Positions 41,154-50,342 of a DNA stretch of 64,000 bases are shown piece by piece. The first letter of the stretch is position 1; the number at the start of each line of letters is the position of its first letter. The notes beneath the pieces are model-generated. The model was not told where the DNA came from. It worked only from the letters and a program-made list of their open reading frames with translations, and made no database searches. A program made the translations under genes and the position numbers. The stretch lies in the NCBI GenBank assembly GCA_023396415.1, contig JAEWWJ010000120.1:1-64000 (forward strand). The letters are read 5' to 3'. The DNA comes from Bacteroidota bacterium. Lineage in GTDB: Bacteria; Bacteroidota; Bacteroidia; Bacteroidales; F082.

Positions 41154-43454
41154 CTATTTCAGCCAATTGACTTGTGCCATTTTCACATCTTTTGAATTAC
41201 CACCTACCATCATCACAAAATCTCCAGGTTCCCAATCGTAGTTGAGTGCATTGTTATAGAATTTAAGGTCGTCAGTGGATATTTCAAACACAACCGATTT
41301 TGTCGCTCCGGCTTTGAGGAAAATTTTCTGAAAGCCTTTGAGTTCTTTCACCGGACGCGTAACAGAGCCCACCAAATCGCGGATATACAACTGAACCACT
41401 TCACTGCCGTCATAATTTCCGTTGTTGGTGATTTCGACACTTGCTTTGAGGGTTTCATTGCCTTTTAATTGTGTTTTATCAAGCTTTAAATCGCTGTATG
41501 TAAAAGTGGTATAACTCAAGCCGAAGCCAAACGGAAAGAGAGGGTCATTGGTTACATCCAAGTAATTAGAGCGGTATTTATGGAACCATTTGCCTTCTTC
41601 CAAAGGACGTCCGGTGTTTTTATGGTTGTAATAAATGGGCACCTGACCCACGTTTTGAGGGAAAGTGGCCGGAAGTTTTCCTGAAGGGTTAACATTTCCG
41701 AATATCACATCAGCAATGGCATGGCCGGCTTGGGTTCCACCAAACCATACGTTGAGAATAGAGGGCAGGTTTTTGTTTTCCCAATTCAGCTCCAAAGGAC
41801 GGCCCGTAAAAAGTACCATAACAACTGGTTTGCCGGTTTTAAGTAGTGCTTCGAGGAGTAATTTTTGATTTTCAGGCAACGAAATGTTTGATCGGCTTGA
41901 ACTTTCGCCACTCATTTCGGAGGCTTCTCCCACAACAGCAACAATCACATCGGCTTTAGAGGCCACCGCGACAGCTTCTTTGAGCATTTCTTGCGAGCTT
42001 CTTTCAGTATCAAAGGAGGTTTTTCCGAATGCTCGGGTTCGGTCATCCAGCTGTTGGTCGTCCACAATATTGCTCCCTCGTGCATATAAAAGCTCTGCTT
42101 GATCGCCCAAAGCAGCCTTAAAGCCTTCAAGCACAGTGATAGATTGGGTGTAGTCGGCGGCTACGCTCCATGTTCCCGGCATGTTGTGGATGTTATCGGC
42201 CAAAGGTCCAATCAAAGCAATTTTTCCTTTTTTAGTGAGGGGCAGCAGTTGATTTTCGTTTTTTAATAAAACAAAAGTTTGAGTCGTTGCTTCGCGGGCA
42301 ATGCGGTTATTTTCTTCTGTAAACACTTCATCTTTTGCTCGTTGTAGATCGCAATAGCGATAAGGATCATCAAAAAGGCCCAGTTTATACTTGGCTTCAA
42401 GAATTTTGCGGCAAGCCTGATCAATTTGAGCTTCGGTAACCTTGCCTTCTTCGAGAGATTTTTTCAAGGTGGTGAGGAATCCTTCCCCGACCATATCCAT
42501 ATCAACGCCGGCGCGCAATGCCAAAGCCGAAACCTCTTGCAGATCGCCCATTCCGTGGTCAATCATCTCATTAATGGCGGTATAATCGGTAACAACAAAC
42601 CCATCAAAGCCCCACTGGTTGCGCAAAACTTCGGTCATCAGCCAATGATTGCCTGAAGCCGGGATGCCATCAATTTCGTTGAATGAAGTCATAACTGTTC
42701 CCACACCTGCATCAACAGCGGCTTTATAAGGCGGCAGATATTCGTTGTACATTCTAATGCGGCTCATGTCGGTGGTGTTGTAATCTCTACCTCCCTCGGC
42801 TGCTCCATAGAGTGCAAAATGTTTGACGCAAGCCATGATGGTGTTGTTTTTTGCAAGATCGTCGCCTTGGTAGCCTTCAACAAAAGCTTTGGCAATTTGC
42901 GAACTAAGGTAAGTATCTTCGCCGGCACTTTCGGCGATTCGGCCCCAGCGGGGGTCGCGCGACAAATCCACCATAGGTGAAAACGTCCAGCAGATACCAT
43001 CGGCACTGGCTTCAGAGGCAGCGATTTGCGCACTTTGTTTTATCAAATTCATATCAAAACTGGCGGCCAATCCCAGCGGAATAGGGAAGGTGGTTTGGTA
43101 GCCATGTATGACATCCATTCCAAAAATCAATGGAATTTTCAAACGGCTTTCTTCAACGGCAACCTTTTGTACGTCGCGGATTTTTGCCGCTGATTTGATG
43201 TTGAACAAACCACCAACTTGTCCGTCTTTAATTTTTTGTCCGATGTTGGAGCTCGATGTTTGTCCGGTTACGATATCGCCCGATCCGGGTAGGTTGAGCT
43301 GTCCGATTTTTTCATCGAGGGTCATTTTTTTCATCAATTCATCTACAAAAGCGGTCATTTTGGCATCACCGGATGAATCATTTTTTTGGGGGCTGCAAGC
43401 CGTGAGCGTGACAAGAACCAGCAGCATGGAGGCAAAAAAAAGTTTTACTTTCAT
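41154..43454 (-). CDS. bglX: GH3 beta-glucosidase (BglX type)
   Basis: A 766-residue family 3 glycoside hydrolase with a lipoprotein signal (LTAC, C20). The (beta/alpha)8 domain has the nucleophile D290 in VVTDYTA and the substrate motif KHFALYGAAEGGRDYN. The second domain has GEASEMSGESSSRSNI, and a C-terminal fibronectin-III-like domain covers about 650-760. It releases glucose from short beta-glucosides. In an operon with GH144-like genes the likely substrates are sophorose and sophoro-oligosaccharides; related Bacteroides GH3 enzymes prefer these. It is the last gene of the PUL, 87 bases after GH43, followed by a terminator. Confidence 0.94.
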   Translation of the reverse strand: MKVKLFFASMLLVLVTLTACSPQKNDSSGDAKMTAFVDELMKKMTLDEKIGQLNLPGSGDIVTGQTSSSNIGQKIKDGQVGGLFNIKSAAKIRDVQKVAVEESRLKIPLIFGMDVIHGYQTTFPIPLGLAASFDMNLIKQSAQIAASEASADGICWTFSPMVDLSRDPRWGRIAESAGEDTYLSSQIAKAFVEGYQGDDLAKNNTIMACVKHFALYGAAEGGRDYNTTDMSRIRMYNEYLPPYKAAVDAGVGTVMTSFNEIDGIPASGNHWLMTEVLRNQWGFDGFVVTDYTAINEMIDHGMGDLQEVSALALRAGVDMDMVGEGFLTTLKKSLEEGKVTEAQIDQACRKILEAKYKLGLFDDPYRYCDLQRAKDEVFTEENNRIAREATTQTFVLLKNENQLLPLTKKGKIALIGPLADNIHNMPGTWSVAADYTQSITVLEGFKAALGDQAELLYARGSNIVDDQQLDDRTRAFGKTSFDTERSSQEMLKEAVAVASKADVIVAVVGEASEMSGESSSRSNISLPENQKLLLEALLKTGKPVVMVLFTGRPLELNWENKNLPSILNVWFGGTQAGHAIADVIFGNVNPSGKLPATFPQNVGQVPIYYNHKNTGRPLEEGKWFHKYRSNYLDVTNDPLFPFGFGLSYTTFTYSDLKLDKTQLKGNETLKASVEITNNGNYDGSEVVQLYIRDLVGSVTRPVKELKGFQKIFLKAGATKSVVFEISTDDLKFYNNALNYDWEPGDFVMMVGGNSKDVKMAQVNWLK

Positions 43455-43541
43455 ATTGTTAATTATTAATGGTTTACATGATTTTATCTGAAGTATATTT
43501 CAAATGATTTTTACTGTTTTTTGGTTTGATGAAGAGAAGTG

Positions 43542-45290
43542 CTACTCCACTTTTTGAATAGGCGTTTTTTCACTTACGCCATTTTCATTGATGGATTCAA
43601 TGGTAAAATAATAGGTTTTTTCGTTGTCCATCGTCTTGAGCCAATATTCGTTGGTATCCATCACCATGATGCAGTTGTAGAGTTTGTCAGGCTCGGTGCC
43701 GAGATAAATATTATACGCATAAGCATTGTCAACGCGGTTCCATTTGAGCCATGCCGACCGTTTGTCTTTTCTGGTGCGCAAGATGTGGAAATCTTTTACC
43801 GCATTGGGCTTGGCCCCATTGCCGCTACCAAATACCCTTAAGCCACTAATCGCAAATTTTCCAGTTGGCATTTTGAGGTTAACGAGTTTCACAAACCTTG
43901 CTTGAACGGGAGTTTCAAGCTCAATGTAGTCATGAGGCACATCGGTGGAATTTTTACTTTTATCTACCAGCAACGACCATTTTTTACCATTGTCTGAAAT
44001 GAAAATTTGATACTGATGACCAACTCCGCTCGATTTTCCAAGAAATTCAGCATCTTGATCGGCATAATTAATTTGAATGGCTCGAAGGGTAGAAACATGG
44101 CCTAAGTCGGACTGAATCCATTCGCCTGCTTCGGCTGAAGTGGCTGACCAATACGTTTTTATGTCTTCATCCACAGCATTGTTGGGATGGTATCCACCGA
44201 GAGTTGATGAAACGGCAACAGGTTTCTTAAAATTAAGCAACATCCAACCGGTGAAGCTACCGTTGAGGGGGTCTTTGTCGGCTTCGGGCAAGTAGGTTGG
44301 GTAATCGCCAAAGGCAGTATTACAAAACATCACACCTTCGTTGTCAAAACCGGCGGGCCAGATTCCTAAACGACGTTCAAAATTGTTTTTTACCGAAATG
44401 GCAATGGTCGAAACATGCCAATAGTCGCCTTCATGATCCTGAAAAGTGGCTCCATGACCGGCGCCACGGGCAAAACCACCGGCTTTGTAACTCAATGGTA
44501 ATGACTGCGGAACAAAAGGACCAAGCGGATTTTCGCCCACTACCACCCCATCGGCATATCCGCTGAACTCGGTTCCCGGGGCGCCATATTGCAAATAATA
44601 TTTGTTGTTGTGTTGGGTCATCCAGGCTCCTTCAATAAAAGGATCGAGAAAAGTATTGTCCATGTGCTCGCCAAAGCGATGCCATCCATAACGCTCAGGT
44701 TCAAGTAAATACATTTCTTTTCGGGTAGCATAAGGTTCCATTGTTTTTCGGTTGAGCTGCACACCATAAAGAGGGAATTGATTGCTGCTGCCGTTGTACA
44801 TGTAAAACCTTCCGTTGGAATCGGTGAAAAAAGCGGGATCCCAGCCACCTATCACGAGCGAATCTACCAAGGGTTTCCATTCGTTGTTTTTGGGGTTGGT
44901 GCTCATCCAAATCGTGAAATTATTGGTGTAGGTGGAACCGAAAACCAACATGGTATCGCCGATTACACCTACTGCCGGTGCACACAATTCATCATAACCT
45001 GCGTTCCAGGAGCGAAGAAAACGCTTGCTGACGTAGTTCCATTTCAACATATCCCGGCTCCACCAATAACCCCATTGGTTGGTTGAAAAAAGATAGTAGT
45101 CGCCTTGGTAATTCACAACGACGGGATCGGCAGTAGCCCTATGTTTGCCCCATTCGCTAAAATTCGGAATAGGAGTATAACCATAATCAATATTGATGGG
45201 ATTGCAATAGGTTTGTTGCTGCGCTTCCGTTGGAAGGCCTAAAAAGAATAAAACTATCAAAATGAAGAGCTTAGCTGTATTTTTCATCAT
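43542..45290 (-). CDS. GH43-like enzyme with F5/8 type C and fibronectin III domains
   Basis: A 582-residue secreted protein. Signal peptide 1-23; a five-bladed GH43 propeller (about 25-345) keeping the usual acid triad: D55 in TADPVVV, D151 in GGWDPAFF and E220 in DPFIEGAW. Then a discoidin/F5-8C module (about 355-490) and an FN3 domain (about 497-580). GH43 enzymes usually act on arabinan or xylan; the target here is uncertain because the neighbours point to beta-1,2-glucan. It may trim substituents from the glucan. Member of the susC-bglX operon. Confidence 0.88.
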   Translation of the reverse strand: MMKNTAKLFILIVLFFLGLPTEAQQQTYCNPINIDYGYTPIPNFSEWGKHRATADPVVVNYQGDYYLFSTNQWGYWWSRDMLKWNYVSKRFLRSWNAGYDELCAPAVGVIGDTMLVFGSTYTNNFTIWMSTNPKNNEWKPLVDSLVIGGWDPAFFTDSNGRFYMYNGSSNQFPLYGVQLNRKTMEPYATRKEMYLLEPERYGWHRFGEHMDNTFLDPFIEGAWMTQHNNKYYLQYGAPGTEFSGYADGVVVGENPLGPFVPQSLPLSYKAGGFARGAGHGATFQDHEGDYWHVSTIAISVKNNFERRLGIWPAGFDNEGVMFCNTAFGDYPTYLPEADKDPLNGSFTGWMLLNFKKPVAVSSTLGGYHPNNAVDEDIKTYWSATSAEAGEWIQSDLGHVSTLRAIQINYADQDAEFLGKSSGVGHQYQIFISDNGKKWSLLVDKSKNSTDVPHDYIELETPVQARFVKLVNLKMPTGKFAISGLRVFGSGNGAKPNAVKDFHILRTRKDKRSAWLKWNRVDNAYAYNIYLGTEPDKLYNCIMVMDTNEYWLKTMDNEKTYYFTIESINENGVSEKTPIQKVE

Positions 45291-45352
45291 GGAAAAAAAT
45301 TATTTATTTTCAAGTTACTGCTGTCTTTTAAAGACAAGATTTTAAAGATTAC

Positions 45353-47503
45353 CTATTTCAGGTTTTCAATTTTTTTTAGCCCGGATTGAATTTCCGGGTT
45401 GTTCATAAAGAGCCTCCATAGCAGACCTGAGCGATGATTTTCAATCATGACGGTCATGGGCGCTTGGTTCAGACCCATATAAATTTCGGAGCACCAATTT
45501 TGGTTCAAATCGAAGGCGTCTTTAAAGCCATATTCGCCCCAAAGGAACTTCCCATAGTTGAAATAGTAATTTTTGAGTGCTTTCATAGATTCCTGCGGGG
45601 TGTAAGGGAAAGAGGCAATGGCACCTGTGGGCGCAATTTTGCCATGATCTTGCCAAACCACAGGCTCATCAGCCGAATAGTGAAATGGGCCATCGGAGGC
45701 CGTCAAACCCCAAGCATCATCACCATAGCCTTTGTAATTGTTGGGATTTTCGATGCAATATCGGTGATTGATGCGGGCAATATTTTGGTTATTGACAAAA
45801 TAATTGGTGTATTTGTCGTTGATTTGATGCGGGTCGTAACCCATATAGGAGTAGTGCGTAAAAAAAAGTGGACCTCCAGTTGAAACGCCAACATCTAATT
45901 TGATATCAAAATAGGTGTTTCCATTGACATATTTTGCCCCATCAGTGGTGTTTGACCAAGCTGAACGATAGTTATAGCCGGTACTATCCAAATTGGCCCA
46001 GCCGCTGTAATACATTTCGGCAGGAATTGCGTGGGTGGGTGATGCTATGGCCAAGAGATAGGTCACCATGGTTTCGTTCCAGCCGATGAGGTTGTGGTTG
46101 ATCACCCATTCTTGGTCGGGCGACCAATGCCAATAGAGAAATTTACTGTCAGGAAACCGCCTAAACCAGCTCCATTCTACCTTTTCCCAAATGCGGGTAA
46201 TTTTGTCGCGAATTTGTTTTTCATCAGCGTTTTCTAAATCGAAATAGGAGCGTGCTGCCAACAGCCCTTGTATTAAAAAGGAGGTTTCAACAAGGTCGGC
46301 GCCATTGTCGCGGTTACCGAAAAACGGAACAGTTTTTCCTGTTGGGCCATCGAGAAAATGCGGATAAGCACCATGAAAAGTATCGGCATCTTCCAAAAAA
46401 GAAAGTATTATTTTAAACCTTTCTATGGATTCGGTTCTGCTGAGAAAACCGCGTTCGGTGCCTACAATAAGAGCCATGATTCCAAATCCCGAAGCGCCAG
46501 TGGCAATCATGTTGTCTCTTCCATGAAGGTTTTCCTTGGCCAACCCACTCGATTTTTCGGCCTCATCCCAATAAAATCTAAAACCGGCTTCTTGCACCAT
46601 TGTCAACAGCTCCTCGTCTGTCATGGATTTTGTTTGTGCTTGAAGGACTTCCGAAGGTGCAGTCTCATTGAAGTTAATATCGAAAAAAGTTATTTTATAA
46701 AGGTAATTTCTCCCTGTTTCTCCTACGAAATCGGCAAAACGATTCAGGTAAGGTTGTTGAACGCCAACAGCCTTAAAATCGGTGCCGTTTTCAGACCGGT
46801 AGATTTGAATTAAATGAACATTTTCGTCATTCTGGGGCTCCCAAACCAAATCAACGTGCATAGGATAGCCTAGGGCAGAAATAAGCTTTGGCTGAGATAA
46901 CGTCTTCTTTTCCGTTGGTTTAGGCATGAAAAAAATGTCATCAACATATAAAAGATGTTCGTTGTCGGAGTTGCTCTGTTGTGAAAACACAACAGCAATG
47001 ATATCCATTGTTTTTGTTTCATTGTTGAACACAAAACGTTGAATTGGAATCACAATATTCGTCCATTGATTCACGGTTTTTAAAACAAAGGTGGCTGTGG
47101 CGGAGAGACTGCTGTCGCTCAACATCAACTGTATTTTAGGCAAATCGGAAACATCGGCAGGTAGAGCCGGTTGGAAAACCCAAAACGAAAGCATTTCATT
47201 TTTTTTAAAATGATCTCGTCCCCGCAAACGGTTATGAAAAACACTTGCACTCCAATTGGCATCCGGTGCATTCAAATAATTCAACTTTAGTGCATTACCA
47301 GGACTGTGAAAAACATCTTCGCTGATAGGCAGTTGTCCGTTTTTATGCACAATAAAAGATTCATTTTTTGGAGCGACGTGGGTATAAAAATAACTTCCGC
47401 TCATAGGGCTGTTGGTGAAAAAGGAATAGGTGTAGGCATATTCCTGCGCTTGAACCACAAATGGAACAGCCACAAACAAACAGAAAATGACTTTTTTTAA
47501 CAT
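45353..47503 (-). CDS. GH144-like glucanase with N-terminal CBM-like and FN3 domains (paralogue 1)
   Basis: A 716-residue secreted protein. Signal peptide 1-19; a jelly-roll carbohydrate-binding-like domain (about 25-215); FN3 (about 220-295); a GH144/PF10091 catalytic (alpha/alpha)6 barrel (about 305-716) with DNGADLVETSFLIQGLLAAR, WHWSPDQEW and GWNETM. Near the end, the motif AIDQGPIIVMIEN of its three paralogues is GLNQAPMTVMIEN here, with Asp changed to Asn (confirmed from the DNA, AAC). If that Asp is catalytic, this protein would be altered in activity or specificity. Fourth of four tandem GH144 genes in transcription order. Confidence 0.88.
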   Translation of the reverse strand: MLKKVIFCLFVAVPFVVQAQEYAYTYSFFTNSPMSGSYFYTHVAPKNESFIVHKNGQLPISEDVFHSPGNALKLNYLNAPDANWSASVFHNRLRGRDHFKKNEMLSFWVFQPALPADVSDLPKIQLMLSDSSLSATATFVLKTVNQWTNIVIPIQRFVFNNETKTMDIIAVVFSQQSNSDNEHLLYVDDIFFMPKPTEKKTLSQPKLISALGYPMHVDLVWEPQNDENVHLIQIYRSENGTDFKAVGVQQPYLNRFADFVGETGRNYLYKITFFDINFNETAPSEVLQAQTKSMTDEELLTMVQEAGFRFYWDEAEKSSGLAKENLHGRDNMIATGASGFGIMALIVGTERGFLSRTESIERFKIILSFLEDADTFHGAYPHFLDGPTGKTVPFFGNRDNGADLVETSFLIQGLLAARSYFDLENADEKQIRDKITRIWEKVEWSWFRRFPDSKFLYWHWSPDQEWVINHNLIGWNETMVTYLLAIASPTHAIPAEMYYSGWANLDSTGYNYRSAWSNTTDGAKYVNGNTYFDIKLDVGVSTGGPLFFTHYSYMGYDPHQINDKYTNYFVNNQNIARINHRYCIENPNNYKGYGDDAWGLTASDGPFHYSADEPVVWQDHGKIAPTGAIASFPYTPQESMKALKNYYFNYGKFLWGEYGFKDAFDLNQNWCSEIYMGLNQAPMTVMIENHRSGLLWRLFMNNPEIQSGLKKIENLK

Positions 47504-47517
47504 GATAAAACATTCTT

Positions 47518-48948
47518 TTAACGTTTATTTTTAAAATAAGGCGATTGAAATCCAAGATATTGAAGACCCTGTTGAATGTCGGGAATGTTCATAAACAAAT
47601 CCCAAATCAGGCCACTTCTGTAATTTTCAATCATGATGATGATGGGCCCTTGATCAATGGCGAGGTGACTCTTAGCGAACCAATTGTGGGTTTCGCTAAA
47701 ACCATCAATAAAACCGTATTCTTTCCATAACTTTTCACCCATTTCATAATAAAAATGCTTGAGGGCTTGCATCGAGTGCTCCGGCGTGTATGGAAAGGAC
47801 GAAAGGGCCGCGGAAGGTTGAATGACACCAAAATCCTCTTGCGGACAGTGTGCTACATAACCTTTGTAGCTGTCGCCGGCTGTTAAACCCCAGCAATTGG
47901 AACCATATCCGATATAATTTTTTGGATTGTCAATGCAATATGCCCTATTGATAAGCGTATGGTTGCGCACTTGGTCAAAGTAATTCACACCTAATGAATC
48001 CGTTAACCCATTAGGATCAATACCGGTAAAAGTATAATGCTCAAAAAAAAGCGGTCCGCCTTTGTCGTAGTTTCCCAGAGGTAATGGAATTCCATAGTAG
48101 GAATTTCCATTTTTAAATCCTTGGCTATTTACCCAACTTCCGTTATATACCTCTTTTGAAATGCGATGGTAAGGGGAGGAGGCAGCCATAATATAAGTGA
48201 TTAAACACTCATTATATCCCCAGATGGGGAAATTCATGTCGAAACCGTTATTTGGACTCCAATGCCAATAGAGTTTATTTTCACCTTTAGTGAACCAATT
48301 CCAATTGGCAGCATTCCACATTTGCGTAATGCGTTTTCGGAGGTAAATTTCAATCGGCGTACTGTCATTAAAATATTCGCGTGCAGTTAAAAAACCCATC
48401 AGTAGATAGGATGTTTCAACCAGATCAGCGGCATCATCGGTGCGATCAAACTTAATGGTTTTACCTGTTCTTCCATCCATAAAATGGGGATAAATGCCAT
48501 GATAACAATCGGCATTGATTAAAAAATCGGCCATTTGAACCAGGCGTTTAACAGCAGTATCACGACCAATCCAACCTCTTTCTGTTGCTATAACAATACT
48601 CATGATACCAAAACCGGTTCCACCAATAGCGCAAGCATCCGGTCCGAATGGAGTGGTGCTAAAATTGGGTTCGCCCCAGGCCTCATTGATGTAATCCCAA
48701 TAATGTTCGGCTAAAACCGTATCGCTGCGTTCAAGTGCTAAACCACTCACAGGATGAGCGTTATGCCAAAAATACCGAAAGGTTTGCCGCTGAACGATTT
48801 CGAGCAGTTGTTCATCAGAGATCCCTTTTTCGATGCCCACAATTGGAATAACATTTTTGATTTGGGCTTGCATTTGAAGGCTCAAACCTATCAAAAATAA
48901 AATTTGAATAGAGAGGAATACAGTTGTCTTCAGGCTACGTTTTTTCAT
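47518..48948 (-). CDS. GH144-like endo-beta-1,2-glucanase (paralogue 2)
   Basis: A 476-residue secreted protein with a signal peptide (about 1-29) and only the GH144/PF10091 catalytic barrel. Conserved motifs: DAADLVETSYLLMGFLTAR, WHWSPNNGFDMNF, GYNECLITYIMAAS, NCWGLTAGDSY, SSFPYTPEHSMQALKHFYY and LAIDQGPIIIMIEN. The founding GH144 member from Chitinophaga is an endo-beta-1,2-glucanase producing sophoro-oligosaccharides, so the same activity is predicted. It is eight bases after paralogue 3 and 14 bases before paralogue 1 in the operon. No lipobox is seen, so it is probably periplasmic. Confidence 0.9.
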   Translation of the reverse strand: MKKRSLKTTVFLSIQILFLIGLSLQMQAQIKNVIPIVGIEKGISDEQLLEIVQRQTFRYFWHNAHPVSGLALERSDTVLAEHYWDYINEAWGEPNFSTTPFGPDACAIGGTGFGIMSIVIATERGWIGRDTAVKRLVQMADFLINADCYHGIYPHFMDGRTGKTIKFDRTDDAADLVETSYLLMGFLTAREYFNDSTPIEIYLRKRITQMWNAANWNWFTKGENKLYWHWSPNNGFDMNFPIWGYNECLITYIMAASSPYHRISKEVYNGSWVNSQGFKNGNSYYGIPLPLGNYDKGGPLFFEHYTFTGIDPNGLTDSLGVNYFDQVRNHTLINRAYCIDNPKNYIGYGSNCWGLTAGDSYKGYVAHCPQEDFGVIQPSAALSSFPYTPEHSMQALKHFYYEMGEKLWKEYGFIDGFSETHNWFAKSHLAIDQGPIIIMIENYRSGLIWDLFMNIPDIQQGLQYLGFQSPYFKNKR

Positions 48949-48956
48949 GGAACAAA

Positions 48957-50324
48957 TTAGTTTGAGTTCGGCAATTTATAGTTGATCTTGAGCCTGTCAA
49001 GGCCTTCTTGTATTTCGGGACAACTCATAAAGAGATTCCATAACAATCCGCTGCGATGGTTTTCAATCATCACTACAATGGGGCCTTGGTCAATGGCGAG
49101 ATAGCGCGTTGGATACCAATTATCTTCAACACTAAAAGCATCATAAAAGCCATACTTCCCCCAGATTTTTTTGCCCAAATCGTAGTAAAAATGCTTCAAA
49201 GCCTGCATTGAATATTCAGGTGTATAAGGGAAAGCGGACAAGGCTGCAGTGGGCGAAATCACACCGAGGTCGTGTTTTTTTCCGGGAGCGTGAGCGCTGT
49301 AGCCTTTGATAGAATAACTGGCCGTTAATCCCCAACAGTTCTCGCTGTAACCGGCGTAATTGTTGGGATTTTCAACACACCAAGCCCTGTTGATCAAGGT
49401 ATGGTTCACGTTGTGCGTCCAATAATCTGCATAAGCATCATGTAAACCCTTGGGATTCAATCCCAAAAACGAATAATGCGACCAAAAAAGAGGTCCTCCG
49501 AACTGCATATTGCCATTGTGTTTCAAGCTAAGCTCGTAGCCATATTGCACATGGCTTGTTTTAATGTCGCCATTGCGCGCCCAGCCTTTTGAAAACGCTG
49601 TTTCGGGAATGGCGTGGGTAGGAGAGGAGGCTGCCAAAACATAAGCAATCATACATTCGTCATATCCTTTGATAGGAAAATTCATCACCCAGTTTTTGTT
49701 TGGCGACCAATGCCAATACAGCACATCTTGGCCGCCTTTGGTAAACCACGACCAATCAACTTCTGTCCACAAAACATTGATGTCGGCAGCAAGTTGTTTT
49801 TCGGCTGAATTTCCATCCTTAAAATATTGGCGCGCAGCAAGTAAGCCTTGCATTAAAAAAGATGTTTCAACAATATCGGCGCCATCGTCATTGGGACTAA
49901 ACGGTTTTACTCTTCCTGTTTCGCCATCAAGCCAATGCGAAAAAGCACCATGAAAACGATCTGCTTTGGCCAGCCAATCCACACTTTTACGCAAATGTGC
50001 GAAACCCTCTTTACGGCTGATAAACCCTCTTTCGATGCCCACCAAAATCGCCATGATGCCAAAGCCCGACCCACCGGTGGTGATTACCGTTTGGTCGTTT
50101 TGAGGATAAATACCATCCAAATGAATCCGTTCTCTCGCCAAACCTGAAACGGGTTCGGCTCCTTCCCAAAAATATTGAAAGCTATTGTATTGCACCAAAG
50201 TCAAGAGGGAATCGTCTGAAATGACATTTCGGGTAATATGTTTATTATCAGTAGTTTTAGCAGTATTTTGAGAAAAACTGCTCAACGAAAAAATGCTAAG
50301 CAAAACAAAAATTATCAAACGCAT
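48957..50324 (-). CDS. GH144-like endo-beta-1,2-glucanase (paralogue 3)
   Basis: A 455-residue secreted protein: signal peptide 1-18, then a GH144 catalytic barrel. It carries DDGADIVETSFLMQGLLAAR, WHWSPNKNWVMNF, GYDECMIAYVLAASSP, NCWGLTASYS and LAIDQGPIVVMIEN. It closely resembles paralogue 2 in architecture but differs at many positions, so this is an old duplication and not a recent copy. It probably cleaves imported beta-1,2-gluco-oligosaccharides in the periplasm. Tightly packed: 18 bases after paralogue 4, eight bases before paralogue 2. Confidence 0.9.
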   Translation of the reverse strand: MRLIIFVLLSIFSLSSFSQNTAKTTDNKHITRNVISDDSLLTLVQYNSFQYFWEGAEPVSGLARERIHLDGIYPQNDQTVITTGGSGFGIMAILVGIERGFISRKEGFAHLRKSVDWLAKADRFHGAFSHWLDGETGRVKPFSPNDDGADIVETSFLMQGLLAARQYFKDGNSAEKQLAADINVLWTEVDWSWFTKGGQDVLYWHWSPNKNWVMNFPIKGYDECMIAYVLAASSPTHAIPETAFSKGWARNGDIKTSHVQYGYELSLKHNGNMQFGGPLFWSHYSFLGLNPKGLHDAYADYWTHNVNHTLINRAWCVENPNNYAGYSENCWGLTASYSIKGYSAHAPGKKHDLGVISPTAALSAFPYTPEYSMQALKHFYYDLGKKIWGKYGFYDAFSVEDNWYPTRYLAIDQGPIVVMIENHRSGLLWNLFMSCPEIQEGLDRLKINYKLPNSN

Positions 50325-50342
50325 GACTTCTATTTTTTTGAG

